A DNA stretch of 64,000 bases from Amyloporia xantha. Taxonomy: Eukaryota; Basidiomycota; Agaricomycetes; Polyporales; Adustoporiaceae. A model generated the notes under the pieces. The model was given only the letters and a program-made list of their open reading frames with translations, had not been told where the DNA came from and did no database searches. Below are positions 22,159 through 32,259 of this stretch, one piece after another; position 1 is the stretch's first letter; each line of letters begins with the position of its first letter. Location of the stretch: assembly GCA_036971615.1 (NCBI GenBank), contig JAYKKR010000001.1, positions 806,001 through 870,000 of the forward strand, given 5' to 3'. Made by a program: the position numbers and the translations under genes.

Positions 22159-23080
22159 ATTGTACGACACGATCTACCGCACACCAACTATCATTACCAT
22201 AATCATCAAGCTCGTGAGAGGTGATTTGTCCGTATACTTCACCTTGGTTCTTGCTGACTGTCTACTCACAGTGCTAACCCGTACCTTGGAACTAATAACC
22301 TTACCTGTTCTCCTGTGCCTTACCAGAAGCTTTCCATTGTTAGCCTATATATATATACGGCCGCCCCAGCTCAAATAACACACCTGCTCTGCTCACTTTT
22401 TCGCGTGCTACAAATTGCGGTTGAATTGTAGTTCTGATTAGGTCCCGCATTGTGAATCAGCATCAGCCCTATATTCATGGATATAATTTTAGGTAAGAAT
22501 GCACAAGTGAGTGGGACATCGCGGATTCTCCTGCCCCACGAGTGGCAAAGGACATTTCGTTTTGGCCAAGTCCGACTCTGTTCTATGTGAACTTGCCTAG
22601 TCTTCTACTTGGTGGGAGGGGATGTCTGCTTCAACGCTGTCGACTTCATCGAGGGTCGAGTCTCACTCTCAGGTACCCGATTTGCTCGTTTTCTCTTTCC
22701 TTAAGATTGAACGCCAGTACGCCCTTAGAATTCTTTAATGCACCGTGTACTACTAGTATAGAGCGGGTGTGAGAGACATGTCCTGGAAAGCGGAAAATAC
22801 AGAAACTATGCGTGTTAATGGGACAAACCGCATAAGTGCTGTATTGTACTCAAGATTCTATAAAGGGTGTGAGACAGTGGTGTTCCCCCCTTTGAAAGTT
22901 CTCCCTTATTCACCATTCAATTATGAGCGTGGTATATTTGCAGGTACACTTCTGAATTAACTCCATCAAACTCTCGTATAATATAGTGCTGGATCTATAG
23001 CCAGTTGGTTGGTGAGTCCTGGACATACAATGTGTTTTAGTTACTCGCCCTACGAACAGGGTAAAAGAAAGTAATCTCCG
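22159..23080. other. Intergenic region between EF-Ts and the RNase H-like gene
   Basis: About 920 bp between two converging genes. Only small frames are seen and none has recognisable similarity. A short TA run lies at about 22350. It is longer than needed for two 3' ends, but I see no RNA gene. Confidence 0.4.
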
Positions 23081-23694
23081 CTATTGAGCGAGCGCGGGAG
23101 GAGCTAATCGAGCGGCATGTTTTGCTAAGGAATCTGCGACGGTATTGTGCTCACGCCGAACGTGCCAAAAGCCAACTTGAACAGGATATGCTTTTTCTTG
23201 AGCGACAATCTCAGCGTCGAGCTCTTGGAAAAGATCGAGATTCGCAGGGCGGCGCCCATTGGACCCACGCCACCCATTGGCCTGTTGGCCAAATATTCAA
23301 TCAGCAACGGAGAAATCTTGCATAATCGACAAAAGTAGCATACCTTCCAGGTAGGGAACCACTCAGTTATGCCTTTCACAACATATTCTGAATCCGTAGT
23401 GATGATCCAAGCCGGCCTGGCATGGACCTCGTCATTACCGCTGACATGGCCCTGTGCACACACAAAATCTCGGTCCTGGTTACTGATTATTCGTAGACCT
23501 TCAATAGCAGCCAGCAACTCGGCACGCTGGCTCGACCGTGTCGGGAAAGCATCCACGGTGTCGTCGATCGGAATAGACCAGTGATCCACCTTGCGGCGCG
23601 TGAGGCCAAGCGCCCATTTCAGATTTTGACAGTCACGCGCGGACCGCCGTTCTTGTAATTTTAGGATCAAATTTACCTTGAATCCACCACTCAT
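23081..23694 (-). CDS. RNase H-fold protein, N-terminus unclear
   Basis: RNase H enzymes cut the RNA strand of RNA:DNA hybrids. The core of this protein is readable: TRSSQRAELLAAIEGLRI with the metal-binding Glu, IITTDSEYVVKGITEWFPTW with the third-strand Asp, an intron near 23345-23285, then an exon with NGRRPANLDLFQELDAEIV and VQVGFWHVRREHNTVADSLA with the last catalytic Asp, ending AKHAAR... at 23081. The first strand, normally carrying a D-G motif, is not found upstream of KVDHWSIPIDDTVD. The start at 23694 (MSGGFK) is only 14 bp from the divergent F-box gene. Either a 5' exon overlaps that gene, or the protein is truncated. The fold is well supported; activity is doubtful. Confidence 0.65.
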
Positions 23695-23708
23695 CGATAC
23701 CGTCCTTC

Positions 23709-25532
23709 TTGATGACTCTCCTCTGGCTACCTGTGGAGGTCCTGGATCTCATCTTGAGTGAGCTTCTTCCTCAAGATCTGCTTATTTGTCAACGAGTAAT
23801 TATCTATGATTTTCAAAATGCATTTACAAAGCTGAATAAACTCATTCATTTAGGTCTGCTCCGCCTTCGCGGAGATAATAACGGGCAACGTGGGCTTCCA
23901 ATATAAAACGGAACTATTCGCTGCGGGTATGGTCGACGGCGACCAAAGCGCATTGTCTACAAAAGAGAAGCTCGACCGGCTGAAAGAATTGCAACTTGCC
24001 TGGCATGCTCCGCGATTTCGCTCTGTGTACACCGTGTCATGCCATAACAACAGACACACACCATTAGGCAGAGAGACCATAGTTCAGTGGACAGACGAAA
24101 CCGACATGACATTCATTCAAGCGCCTTCCCGCCTCAGGCAGGTTCAACAGCAGTCTTGGACACTCAAAAGTACGGATCTGGGCTTTCCTATATCTATACT
24201 GGACGGGGATATAGCACAGGATCTCTTAGTGGCCGTTGAACTCGCTCAAGAGAATGAGTGAGTCAAAGTATGCGATACCTATGTTCCATCTGACCATACA
24301 TAGAGATAATTTCCGTGGCACGATCCATTTGCTCTCGTTTTCCTCAATAGAGCCCCATCCTCTGGCGCGACTGTCGATCTTACGGTGTGACTCGAATCTA
24401 GGCATAGACGAGTCTGCGATTGGCAATTGTCTCTGTATATCTTTCGACTACATCCTCTGGGAGGACACTTCAGTAGATGATCTAGGCCGGCCTCACTCTC
24501 ACTTCCGCATATGGAATTGGAAAAGTGGAAAGCTGCTCTGGGTAAGTGGCCCACTTCACTACGTATATTTGCATGTGCTGTCTCTGAATGTTTCTGCAGG
24601 ATCTTCACACGCATGCCCTGATGAACTGTTCGCCAACTTCGTTCGTGTTTTTGGACGACCGGCATATTATGTTCTCAGTAACACACGACGGGCACGCTAG
24701 CCTTCGCGTATATCAAGTTGATGCTGTCTCCACAATCTCAGACCACACGATGCTGAGCGAAGGATTCAAATGTTCCTTGGAGCTCCCTCAAGTTGCAGAC
24801 AGGTGTTATGTCTCTGACCTGTGGCTTGAATCAACACACGGCGTATCCCACAGCCCATATGCCAGGCCTGGTGTCCCATTCAGTACGGCCCCTGATCATT
24901 CATTGTTCGTTGTCACGTTAGGGGTTACCCGAGGCCAGAGGTATCGAGAGAGAGCTTTCTTCGATCTTTTCGTGCCGGCATCCACAGTGTACTCGTGTCT
25001 GAAGAAGTCAGAGGAGAGTGTCGGTGCACGAATAGACCTCTGGGAGGAATGGGGCCCAGCGCAGACGCGCATGCTCCGCCCGCCAAGCGGTTTGCGGGGA
25101 GCGTGCGGGTCCGTCATGGGATGGAGGGTCCTGGTTAACTGTGCGGCTTCCCGCACACACATGTCCTACGACGTATACAACTTCAACCCTTTGATGACTC
25201 GGCGGGAACAAGTGCAGATCGCTACACATTCGAACTCGGGAGGCTCTGAGGAAGCGAGGATAGTGAGGGAACCGACTGTCTTATCCATGTCTAGACATTT
25301 TAAAGCTCCAATCTGCACTTCACTGCCATACTCTATCAGTAAAATTCGAGTGCCCAATCCATCAGGGGCGGTGGGGGAGGATTTGGAGACGGAAGCATTG
25401 CTTTGGGAAGATGGGTTATCTGTTCTCGTGCGTTTGCTTTCTCTGGCCTATCATTATGATCGTTTCTCATTCAACAACAACGTATAGGATCGTATCGATG
25501 AACAGAGCACGTATCGTTTCTTCACATTCTAA
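23709..25532 (+). CDS. F-box protein A
   Basis: F-box proteins link targets to SCF ubiquitin ligases through Skp1. The N-terminus MMTLLWLPVEVLDLILSELL then PQDLLICQRVCSAFAEIITG (second part after an intron near 23794-23852) is an F-box. The rest has no named domain, but WD/beta-propeller-like strands appear: GRETIVQWTD, FRIWNWKSGKLLW, FLDDRHIMFSVTHDGHASLR. Introns lie near 24244-24300, 24541-24599 and 25436-25487. The last exon, from 25488, encodes DRIDEQSTYRFFTF and stops at 25532. The ORGANISATION and sequence match F-box protein B at 30412-32259, including the last intron and the closing YRFFTF/YRLLTF motif. Its substrate is unknown. It starts 14 bp from the RNase H-like gene on the other strand. 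Confidence 0.8.
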
Positions 25533-26007
25533 GCCAAGAGGTGCATCACGAAGCTACGAGCTGTTCATGCAACGACGGCTTTCTTGTACATAGTGTCTGT
25601 ACGACTTTTGTTTAGTTTCAGTCAAGCTAATGTGATATCTCCCCTACTTTTGAGCTGAGCTGAGGCCCAATCACGGCGAGGTTATGGAATCTACCATCAA
25701 GTTCACTGAGGATACTGCAAGTATGGATTCTGGAATGCTTGACAGGGGGCGCCGTCGCGGTCACGTGTCAGCTAGTACTTCCGTGATCGAAGTCGCTCTC
25801 ATTGTTGAACAATGTAAGACGGTGTAGCGCCCTTCGAGTCGCGCCTCTCGCTACTTCCTCCTTCTCTTTCTCTCCAACCCCTCCTTTGATTTACGACCGC
25901 AGTCACGACTTTCACGTCCTGTCAGCTCAGACTTTACTCTCCTTCCCTTGAACGAATGTGAGCTAAATGGTGCTCGTTAGAAGCTAACAGCTGATTGTTA
26001 TAGCAGT
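25533..26007. promoter_or_regulatory. Spacer with pyrimidine-rich tract, likely promoter
   Basis: About 475 bp between F-box A and the unrecognised gene, both on the plus strand. A CT-rich stretch at about 25840-25895 is typical of fungal promoters just upstream of transcription starts. No coding feature is recognised. Confidence 0.4.
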
Positions 26008-27633
26008 ATGCCTCGGCGTGATTCAAACGACTCTGACAGGCGGTCCAGTCATCGCACCAGGAAGCAGCGATGCCAATCTGCCTCAGAGTCTGTAACCGGT
26101 GTTTTTTGTTTCCACTTCTCCATGTTGACGCTCCATCATGCAATTTGTATAGGATCGCCCGTAATATAAAAAACTTTGAAATATGGGCCTCTTATCAGGG
26201 ATGCGTGGAAGTCGCTTATCAAGACATACCCAAGGATTTCAAAAATGAGATTAGCAAAGTGTTTCACGTCAATGCGCAATTACCTAAAGAGTGGCTTGAC
26301 AAGGTACGTGAGACGAGTAGCTTCGCAATTATTGAACAATGATGTATGCCATTGGCTCAGTCCTCTGATACATATCGTTGTGCCACGTCTGTTCTGCCAT
26401 CTGAGTTCATGAGTTTTATCCGTTCTGTCGGTGATGCGTCGCCAGAATTATTCAGTTCGAAGGTATCAGCCGATAATTCCAAGGAGTTACTGTGCGATCT
26501 CCAGAACGTCTTTTCTGCGTGGAAGCGCCTACAGAAGATGCGGGAGTCTAGCAGAAAGTGGTCTGAGGCGGATTACGTTTCAAACGTGTACGTATCTTCA
26601 TAGGGATATGCTGGATAATTGACATATTACCAGCTGTAGGTATAACGTTTTCCGCAGCCCTGCGGTACATGAGAGTGATTATCGGTTAGTCGTGCGCTAT
26701 GCGTGACTGGGTGGCTCTCATAGGTTGCTTATATCCACCAACAGTGCACAGTGTTCCATTGCGCTCGCACAGCCTTTACCGTGTTTTGATATTACAGCCC
26801 AGTCCGTCCGCGTGCTCAACGCGAAGGCTGCGTCACCGGACTCGTCTATTTTTATCCCTACACGGTTAATTCGCCACCTCTCACACGAGGCACGCTCCCC
26901 GTACAAAGTGCTCAAAGGGCATGCGTCCGTGGCGAACAATGGCAGTGTCGGGGGAGAGTCTTCCTTCCGGTTTCAGAGTACCCCATGTACTAAGCTCCCA
27001 GACACCCCTGCCTTTGAATTTGCGAGCACATTTTGGGAAGACAAGAAACCGGTGCATCACCTGCTTGAGGATGCATACCGACAGAACAGGATGGTAACAA
27101 CCTCTGCTGTCCGGCAGCTGCATTCTCTACGCATACCAGCACCTATATTTGGGCTTGTCTGGGCCCAAGGCACAGTAAGGGCCCATGTAGACTGGTGGGT
27201 GGTTCACGCCACTACAGGCAACATGGTCAGTACTGTCTATTTCTGCATGATGACTCGTTGCGTTGGTTGTTGAATGCTTTTCCAGAATATACAATCTGCA
27301 GCATATCCAGGCCCGAAGCCAAGCGGTCGCAGGACCAGTGGGATTTTCCATGAATGGAATTTGGATGCACCCAACGACATTGTCCAGGTCTACCTCCTGA
27401 TAAGGAACTTGGATCGTTGGACTGTTGGCGGGTTCCGCGATCGTATCGTCAACGGGATCAACCAGTTAGTGATCGACGTTGTGCAGGATGGACGCAAAAT
27501 TGTCCCGTGGAAGAGGAAGGGCGACCTCCATCGTTCAGTGCTGACCAGCGTGCAAGAAAACATACCCAGCTTCTCCGTCACCCCCGCTAGTTCACCACCT
27601 AAGCGCAGATCCAGGAGACGTGTCCAACGTTGA
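26008..27633 (+). CDS. Unrecognised Agaricomycete-type protein
   Basis: I do not recognise a named domain. The start at 26008 gives MPRRDSNDSDRRSSHRTRKQ, a basic disordered leader. Exons include one with NIKNFEIWASYQGCVEVAYQ (26160-26305), one with SKELLCDLQNVFSAWKRLQK (about 26370-26587), the largest (about 26748-27222) with KPVHHLLEDAYRQNRMVTTS then AVRQLHSLRIPAPIFGLVWA, and a last one (about 27286-27633) with GIFHEWNLDAPNDIVQVYLL and RNLDRWTVGGFRDRIVNGIN. It ends in a basic tail, PPKRRSRRRVQR, likely a nuclear signal. The conserved-looking tryptophans and the FGLVWA/VDWW strands suggest a folded domain in the last 200 residues. The small exons in the first half are tentative. Confidence 0.6.
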
Positions 27634-27831
27634 CAAATAGTCCTCTCGTACATTTATTGCTTTCGTATGTATCTGGTAAGTATTTCTGTCGCTACGTCTA
27701 TGTGTATTGTGCTTTCTTGTACAAGTGGCCAAAGCAGTGGATATAATAAGGGTGGAAATACAAGTCGATGAGAATATTGCAACAAGTGGTGTCGTATCAG
27801 TCCAGCGCGTGCGGTCTTCAATTACACAGAA

Positions 27832-29739
27832 TTATGAGGTGCTGTTGCTAATTTTCCAGCTGGAAGGTATCTTGTCCACAACATCCGCCCACCTTGTCAG
27901 TCTCCCATGCTCCCATTCCTCGACATAGGAGAGCCCTGCACTCCCACGACGACCCTCCATTGTCTTGAGCCGCTTCTCGGCGTCGCACCAAAACAGCACC
28001 CACTTGCCCAACCGCAAGTGGCCCGAGCTCCGCTCGAAGTACCACTTGTTCACTGGGTTATCCGCACGACTGCGCCAGACAAGGTCGCAGCCCTCGCCCA
28101 AGCCCTGCTTGCCGCCATTGGGGTTGGCGGAGAAGGGTAAGCCAAGGCCGTAGGACTCGTCGTGCAATGCAACCCAGAGGAAGTCTACCGTACCGTCACC
28201 TTGGTGATTTGGCAGCACGGCGAACTTATCGAGGTAGGTGATGGAGGAGGATGGGGATGAAGGTTCGAACTCGCGTGTGACGATTGCAGCGCCAGCGTAG
28301 TCGCCAGCGACAATAGCATAGTCTAGGTGCTTCTCCAGTCGCGCCCAGAAAGGACCCTCGTCGAGAGTACGCATGAAGGACTGCTCGAGGAGCGCCTTCA
28401 ATTTTGATTTGTCGATTTCCGCAACAGTGCGGAGGACGCGGATGGGCAAGCCTCGCCGCAGGAGCGTCGGGGTATGTGGGGTGAGTTTGCGGTTGCCCTG
28501 GAGTAATGCATGCGGTAGACTGGAACTGACCGCAGGTTTGTTCGTGATGAGGTTGGCTATCAACGAGCTAGGCGAACGGTGGGACACCATCACTGCTGAC
28601 GATGAGGGAGGCATGTAGGCGAGGCATGAGCGCGCTAGTGACAGGTTCGAGAGAGCAGTGGGATGCGTTTCGCGCCACCGAGGGTCGAAGGTCTCATGGA
28701 TGTAGGAGTGCTCGGCGTTGAGGTTGATGAGGAGATGGGGGAGGCCTGACCTTGCATATGATGGCACTCCGCCCTCTTTGTTGATGATCATGAGGCGCAT
28801 GGGGGTCAGATCTACCTCGTCAGAGTATCCGTCAGATGTTGGGCCTCGCTTCTGGCCATCGAGAGCTGCAGCTTCCACCATGCCACGGGCGAGGGCCGCC
28901 ACAACATCATTTGCATCAATACGGACTGTTCGGCAGAACGAATCGAGGGCTAAAGGCGGGATGACGGGGATCTCACCCGCCCGCAGGGCGGAGCGTATGT
29001 GCACGAGGTCCGAAGGGAATGTATGAGCCTCCGGCACGGCAAAATCTCGCTGATCCATAGGTCCTTCCTCCCCAGGTTTGGGTCCGAGCCGGACGACGGC
29101 ACCAAGGACCGGGCGCGCCTTTGCGCCTTGCCTTTCGAGCGCATTGACGATGCGCATGGTCTCTTCTGCCAATACTGCACGCTCACCGTCTTCTCCTCGG
29201 CGCAGCCGATCATTTTCAAGGACCAGGACGCTCACGAGACCAAGCTTCTCGAGGTATATCATGCCTGTGGCGATACTGTCGAGTTGGCGGTCGGTGAAGG
29301 GCGCTTGGAGTTTGACGAGCGCCGTACGCCGCTGAATGGGGTTGAGGATGGACGCAACGACATGGCTCTGCGGCTGTTGCTGGATGTCTGGGGGCCGTTC
29401 TTGTTTCTTCTCGAGCTCTTCCGAAGCGGACGGTAAATGCATCTCAGTTGGTTGGACGGGGGGACGCGGCGGGAGCTGAGGACGGGGTCCGAAGGACGCA
29501 AGGTATGACCGAGTGTCTCGCAATGATGGGTTCGCCCGCAAGATAGACATGATGAAGTCCTACATTGGACATGGTCAGACTATGCATACTGAGCTGAGCG
29601 AGGAACTGACTTTGTCCGACGGGTCTACATCGTCGGGTTCTGGAGCGGAAGCGGTGGAAGTTTGCCTCAAGTCGCGAATTGTCTACAGCAGTGTCGTCAA
29701 ATTTTCCATCCTCACGGGTAGATATTGGACAATAGACAT
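27832..29739 (-). CDS. ARG2: Mitochondrial amino-acid N-acetyltransferase (N-acetylglutamate synthase)
   Basis: This enzyme makes N-acetylglutamate, the first step of arginine synthesis, in mitochondria. The main exon is a 572-codon frame (27832-29550). Its first half resembles the amino-acid-kinase-like domain: TALVKLQAPFTDRQLDSIAT, GLVSVLVLEND, GEIPVIPPLALDS, DANDVVAALARGM, MRLMIINKEGGVPS, and LARSCLAYMPPSSSAVMVSH. The second half is the GNAT-like NAT domain: PIRVLRTVAEIDKSKLKALL, DEGPFWARLEKHLDYAIVAG, TYLDKFAVLPNHQGDGTVDF and the closing NPVNKWYFERSSGHLRLGKW. Upstream exons at about 29683-29612 and 29739-29716 give a start MSIVQYLP; the second methionine choice in a nearby frame is less good. 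The visible N-terminus is not a strong presequence, so the start may be wrong. Fungal enzymes of this family are feedback-controlled by arginine. Confidence 0.9.
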
Positions 29740-30411
29740 ACAGCATAGAAAGCCCTGAACGTTTGCGCCGAGGGCGATTGGGACCTGGAGGTAGAGGCTA
29801 TCCTGCGGCCACTGTGTCGGATGGGTGGAGCAAACATAGTGGGGGAGAAAAAAGCGGGTGGTTGGAAAGACAAGACGCGGATGGGATTGAACTTATAGCA
29901 GGCATGAGATCATGGATGATAATTGACGAAAAGCGCGAAAAGCGAGCAGTGCATGGAGGCCGAAATCTTACAGCATAACGGGGCGAATGACTCGGAACGC
30001 CGGTGCACTTCAGGCGCCCAAACACCAGGCGGTCGGATACAGCAGCCACCCATGGCCAGCAGCGCAATTCACTCGTGGGCGGCCCGTACACCTCCCAGCA
30101 GCAGAATCGGCTCACTGCTCAGCTGAGCTCACAATGTGTCATAGTCTCGATTCGTGTTCTCATATTACATGCGGTAATGCTTCGTTTTGCTCATACACAG
30201 TAGTACTTCGAGTTCGGGCCAACTGCATGCCAAGATCTCCTGCATCATACACAGTAGCCTGTGACGGCGTCATACGACTGCACTGCCCTTCCATGTCTCT
30301 TGATTCTTCACGTTGGACTTGACGCAGATCGGCGACGATATTACCGGATGCTATCCTTCAAGGGACATATTACAACGTACGTAAGAGGGCAGCATGTGGC
30401 CTACCAGGAAG
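29740..30411. other. Spacer between N-acetylglutamate synthase and F-box B
   Basis: About 670 bp. It should contain the promoter of the synthase gene and the 3' region of F-box B. Small frames are present on both strands, but nothing is recognisable and no repeat stands out. Confidence 0.4.
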
Positions 30412-32259
30412 TCAGAATGTCAGAAGGCGGTACTTGCGACTACGGTTTCGCTATGTATACTGCATCAGACGGGTGCGCCATTTCCAGGAAAGGGAGCACA
30501 ACTCACGCTCCTAAGAGTGATCAACGTGTCTTCGCTCAGCATGACCGCGTCGAAGTCCCTTTCATTTTCATCATCTTCATCAGCGGGCGGATACAGAACC
30601 TGCACCCGGTATGGCAGGCTCGTAAAGACTTCGTTTTCGAAGATGGTCGTCCCTTGAAGCGTGGTCGCGCCGGAAATCCATTGATGCTTCTCCATTTCCG
30701 CATCACTGTCCGAATTCACCTGTGCCAGACGTCGCTGGGAGGGTGCAATGTTGAAGTCGTAGACCTGGATCCCTTTCTGCATGTCCCACCTTCTAGAAGA
30801 GACAAACTTCATCCCGAGCACATAGCACACCCATACGGAGGAATGCCCCTGCGGCGCCAGCATCATCCGAGAGCCCTTGGGTCCCCATTCCTCCCACGTG
30901 AAGCGTCGCCCTTTCTCGCCCTCTGACAGCGAGTCGATGTGCGATTGGATCACTGAAGTAAGAGTGAAAAGCACCAGGGAGCGAATATGCCCGGAGTCCG
31001 CGACCCAGAACGTAAGCACGAAAAGTCTCTCGCTTCGGGCGACGTGAAACGGTACTCGGAGATCACGGTGCGGCTTCCACGACGGTGCTGGATCAGAGCG
31101 GATCGAAAAGGAGAGGGGTACCACCCATTCCGCCAAAACGGGATAATGGAACCCGCAGAGGAAATCGGCGTCCTTTATGAGAATCTTCTCCCGATTCGCC
31201 TGGATATAGTCGACCACGAGCAATTGTGGTTCCGGTAAGGGAAACACCATATCATCTTCCTGCAGCGGACATAAAATCAAGCCTAACATGACATGGCGAT
31301 CGGACAGAAAAGCGAAAGAGGCCATCTCCCTTCCACTTAACCACTACAGCAAAAGTAAAATGAGGAAGACAATTGTCACTTATGCTGGGCGTTCCGACGG
31401 AGGAGGAACTTACCAACTGAAGAGCGCCAGTCTTCCAATTCCATATCAGAAGTTCGTTATCAATTTCGTTGTGAATCTGACTATTGAAGTGAACACCCAG
31501 GTAGTCGGAGGAAACCTGTATGATGAAAGAATGCTGGGAGCCTTGTGGTGTGCAGGACAGGACAGCTGGATTGGGAGCAGCAGGATGAGGAGCGCCCGTG
31601 GAAAGCTGCCGTAAGTGGATCTGGACCGAGTTGCCTGCGCTGCGGAACGGTTAATTTCCACGTTCATTATTGAAGTTGAAACACACGGGATGATTGCGAT
31701 GATCACCTTTGAAGCGCTTGGATTATGACAAGGAGGTCCTGCGACGGATCCATCCCATAGTCTCGGATCTTGAAACCGAGGTTCTCAACAATCCAGTTCT
31801 TCTCCTCGATCCCTCTCAACTCGGAGGGCAGTTGTGCGAAGGCGATTGTAGAGGAGTCTCTCGCTTGGGAGAGGACCCCGCCATACAGCTCCCACACCTC
31901 GCCTTTCATCATCGGGACAAACTTCTGGCTGGTGGGTGTCAGGGTAGCCCACGCATCCTGATGTTGTTTAAGCTTCTGCAAGCGGTCCGAGGTGGACAAG
32001 GCACTCGGAGGGCCATCGTCCATCTTAGCGATGGCTAGCTCGATCTTGTATTGAAGAGCCGCCGCCCCCTTGATGAGGTTGGCAAACAGATGGCAGACCT
32101 GCGGGATCGTTCCCGGAACGTAATTCAGAGGACGTCCCAGCGTGAATTATCTGGGTGAGCACTCACCTGGCTGCAGCGCAGCAGACTTCGGTAATCAAGG
32201 ACATCCAGAATGTGGACGACCAGCTCTGGAGGTAGGGAGAAGATGTCAAATACAGACAT
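30412..32259 (-). CDS. F-box protein B, paralogue of F-box protein A
   Basis: Start ATG at 32259 gives MSVFDIFSLPPELVVHILDV then LDYRSLLRCSQVCHLFANLI after an intron near 32166-32101; this is an F-box. Later parts match F-box A in order: SALSTSDRLQKLKQHQDAW, LLIWNWKTGAL, SDRHVMLGLILCPLQEDD (compare DDRHIMFSVTHDG), TWEEWGPKGSRMMLAPQGHS (compare LWEEWGPAQTRMLRPPSGLR). The last intron starts at GTGAGT just after TLRS and the closing exon reads RNRSRKYRLLTF to a stop at 30412-30414, the same layout as in A. The gene is about 500-550 residues. The shared intron positions and closing motif show common descent. The substrate is not known. Confidence 0.8.

Noticed and set aside
22340..22380. TA-rich run considered as a simple repeat or promoter element
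   Set aside because: Only about five TA units; too short to call.
27707..29436. Several plus-strand frames across the N-acetylglutamate synthase
   Set aside because: They are antisense shadows of a single 572-codon coding exon with clear family motifs.
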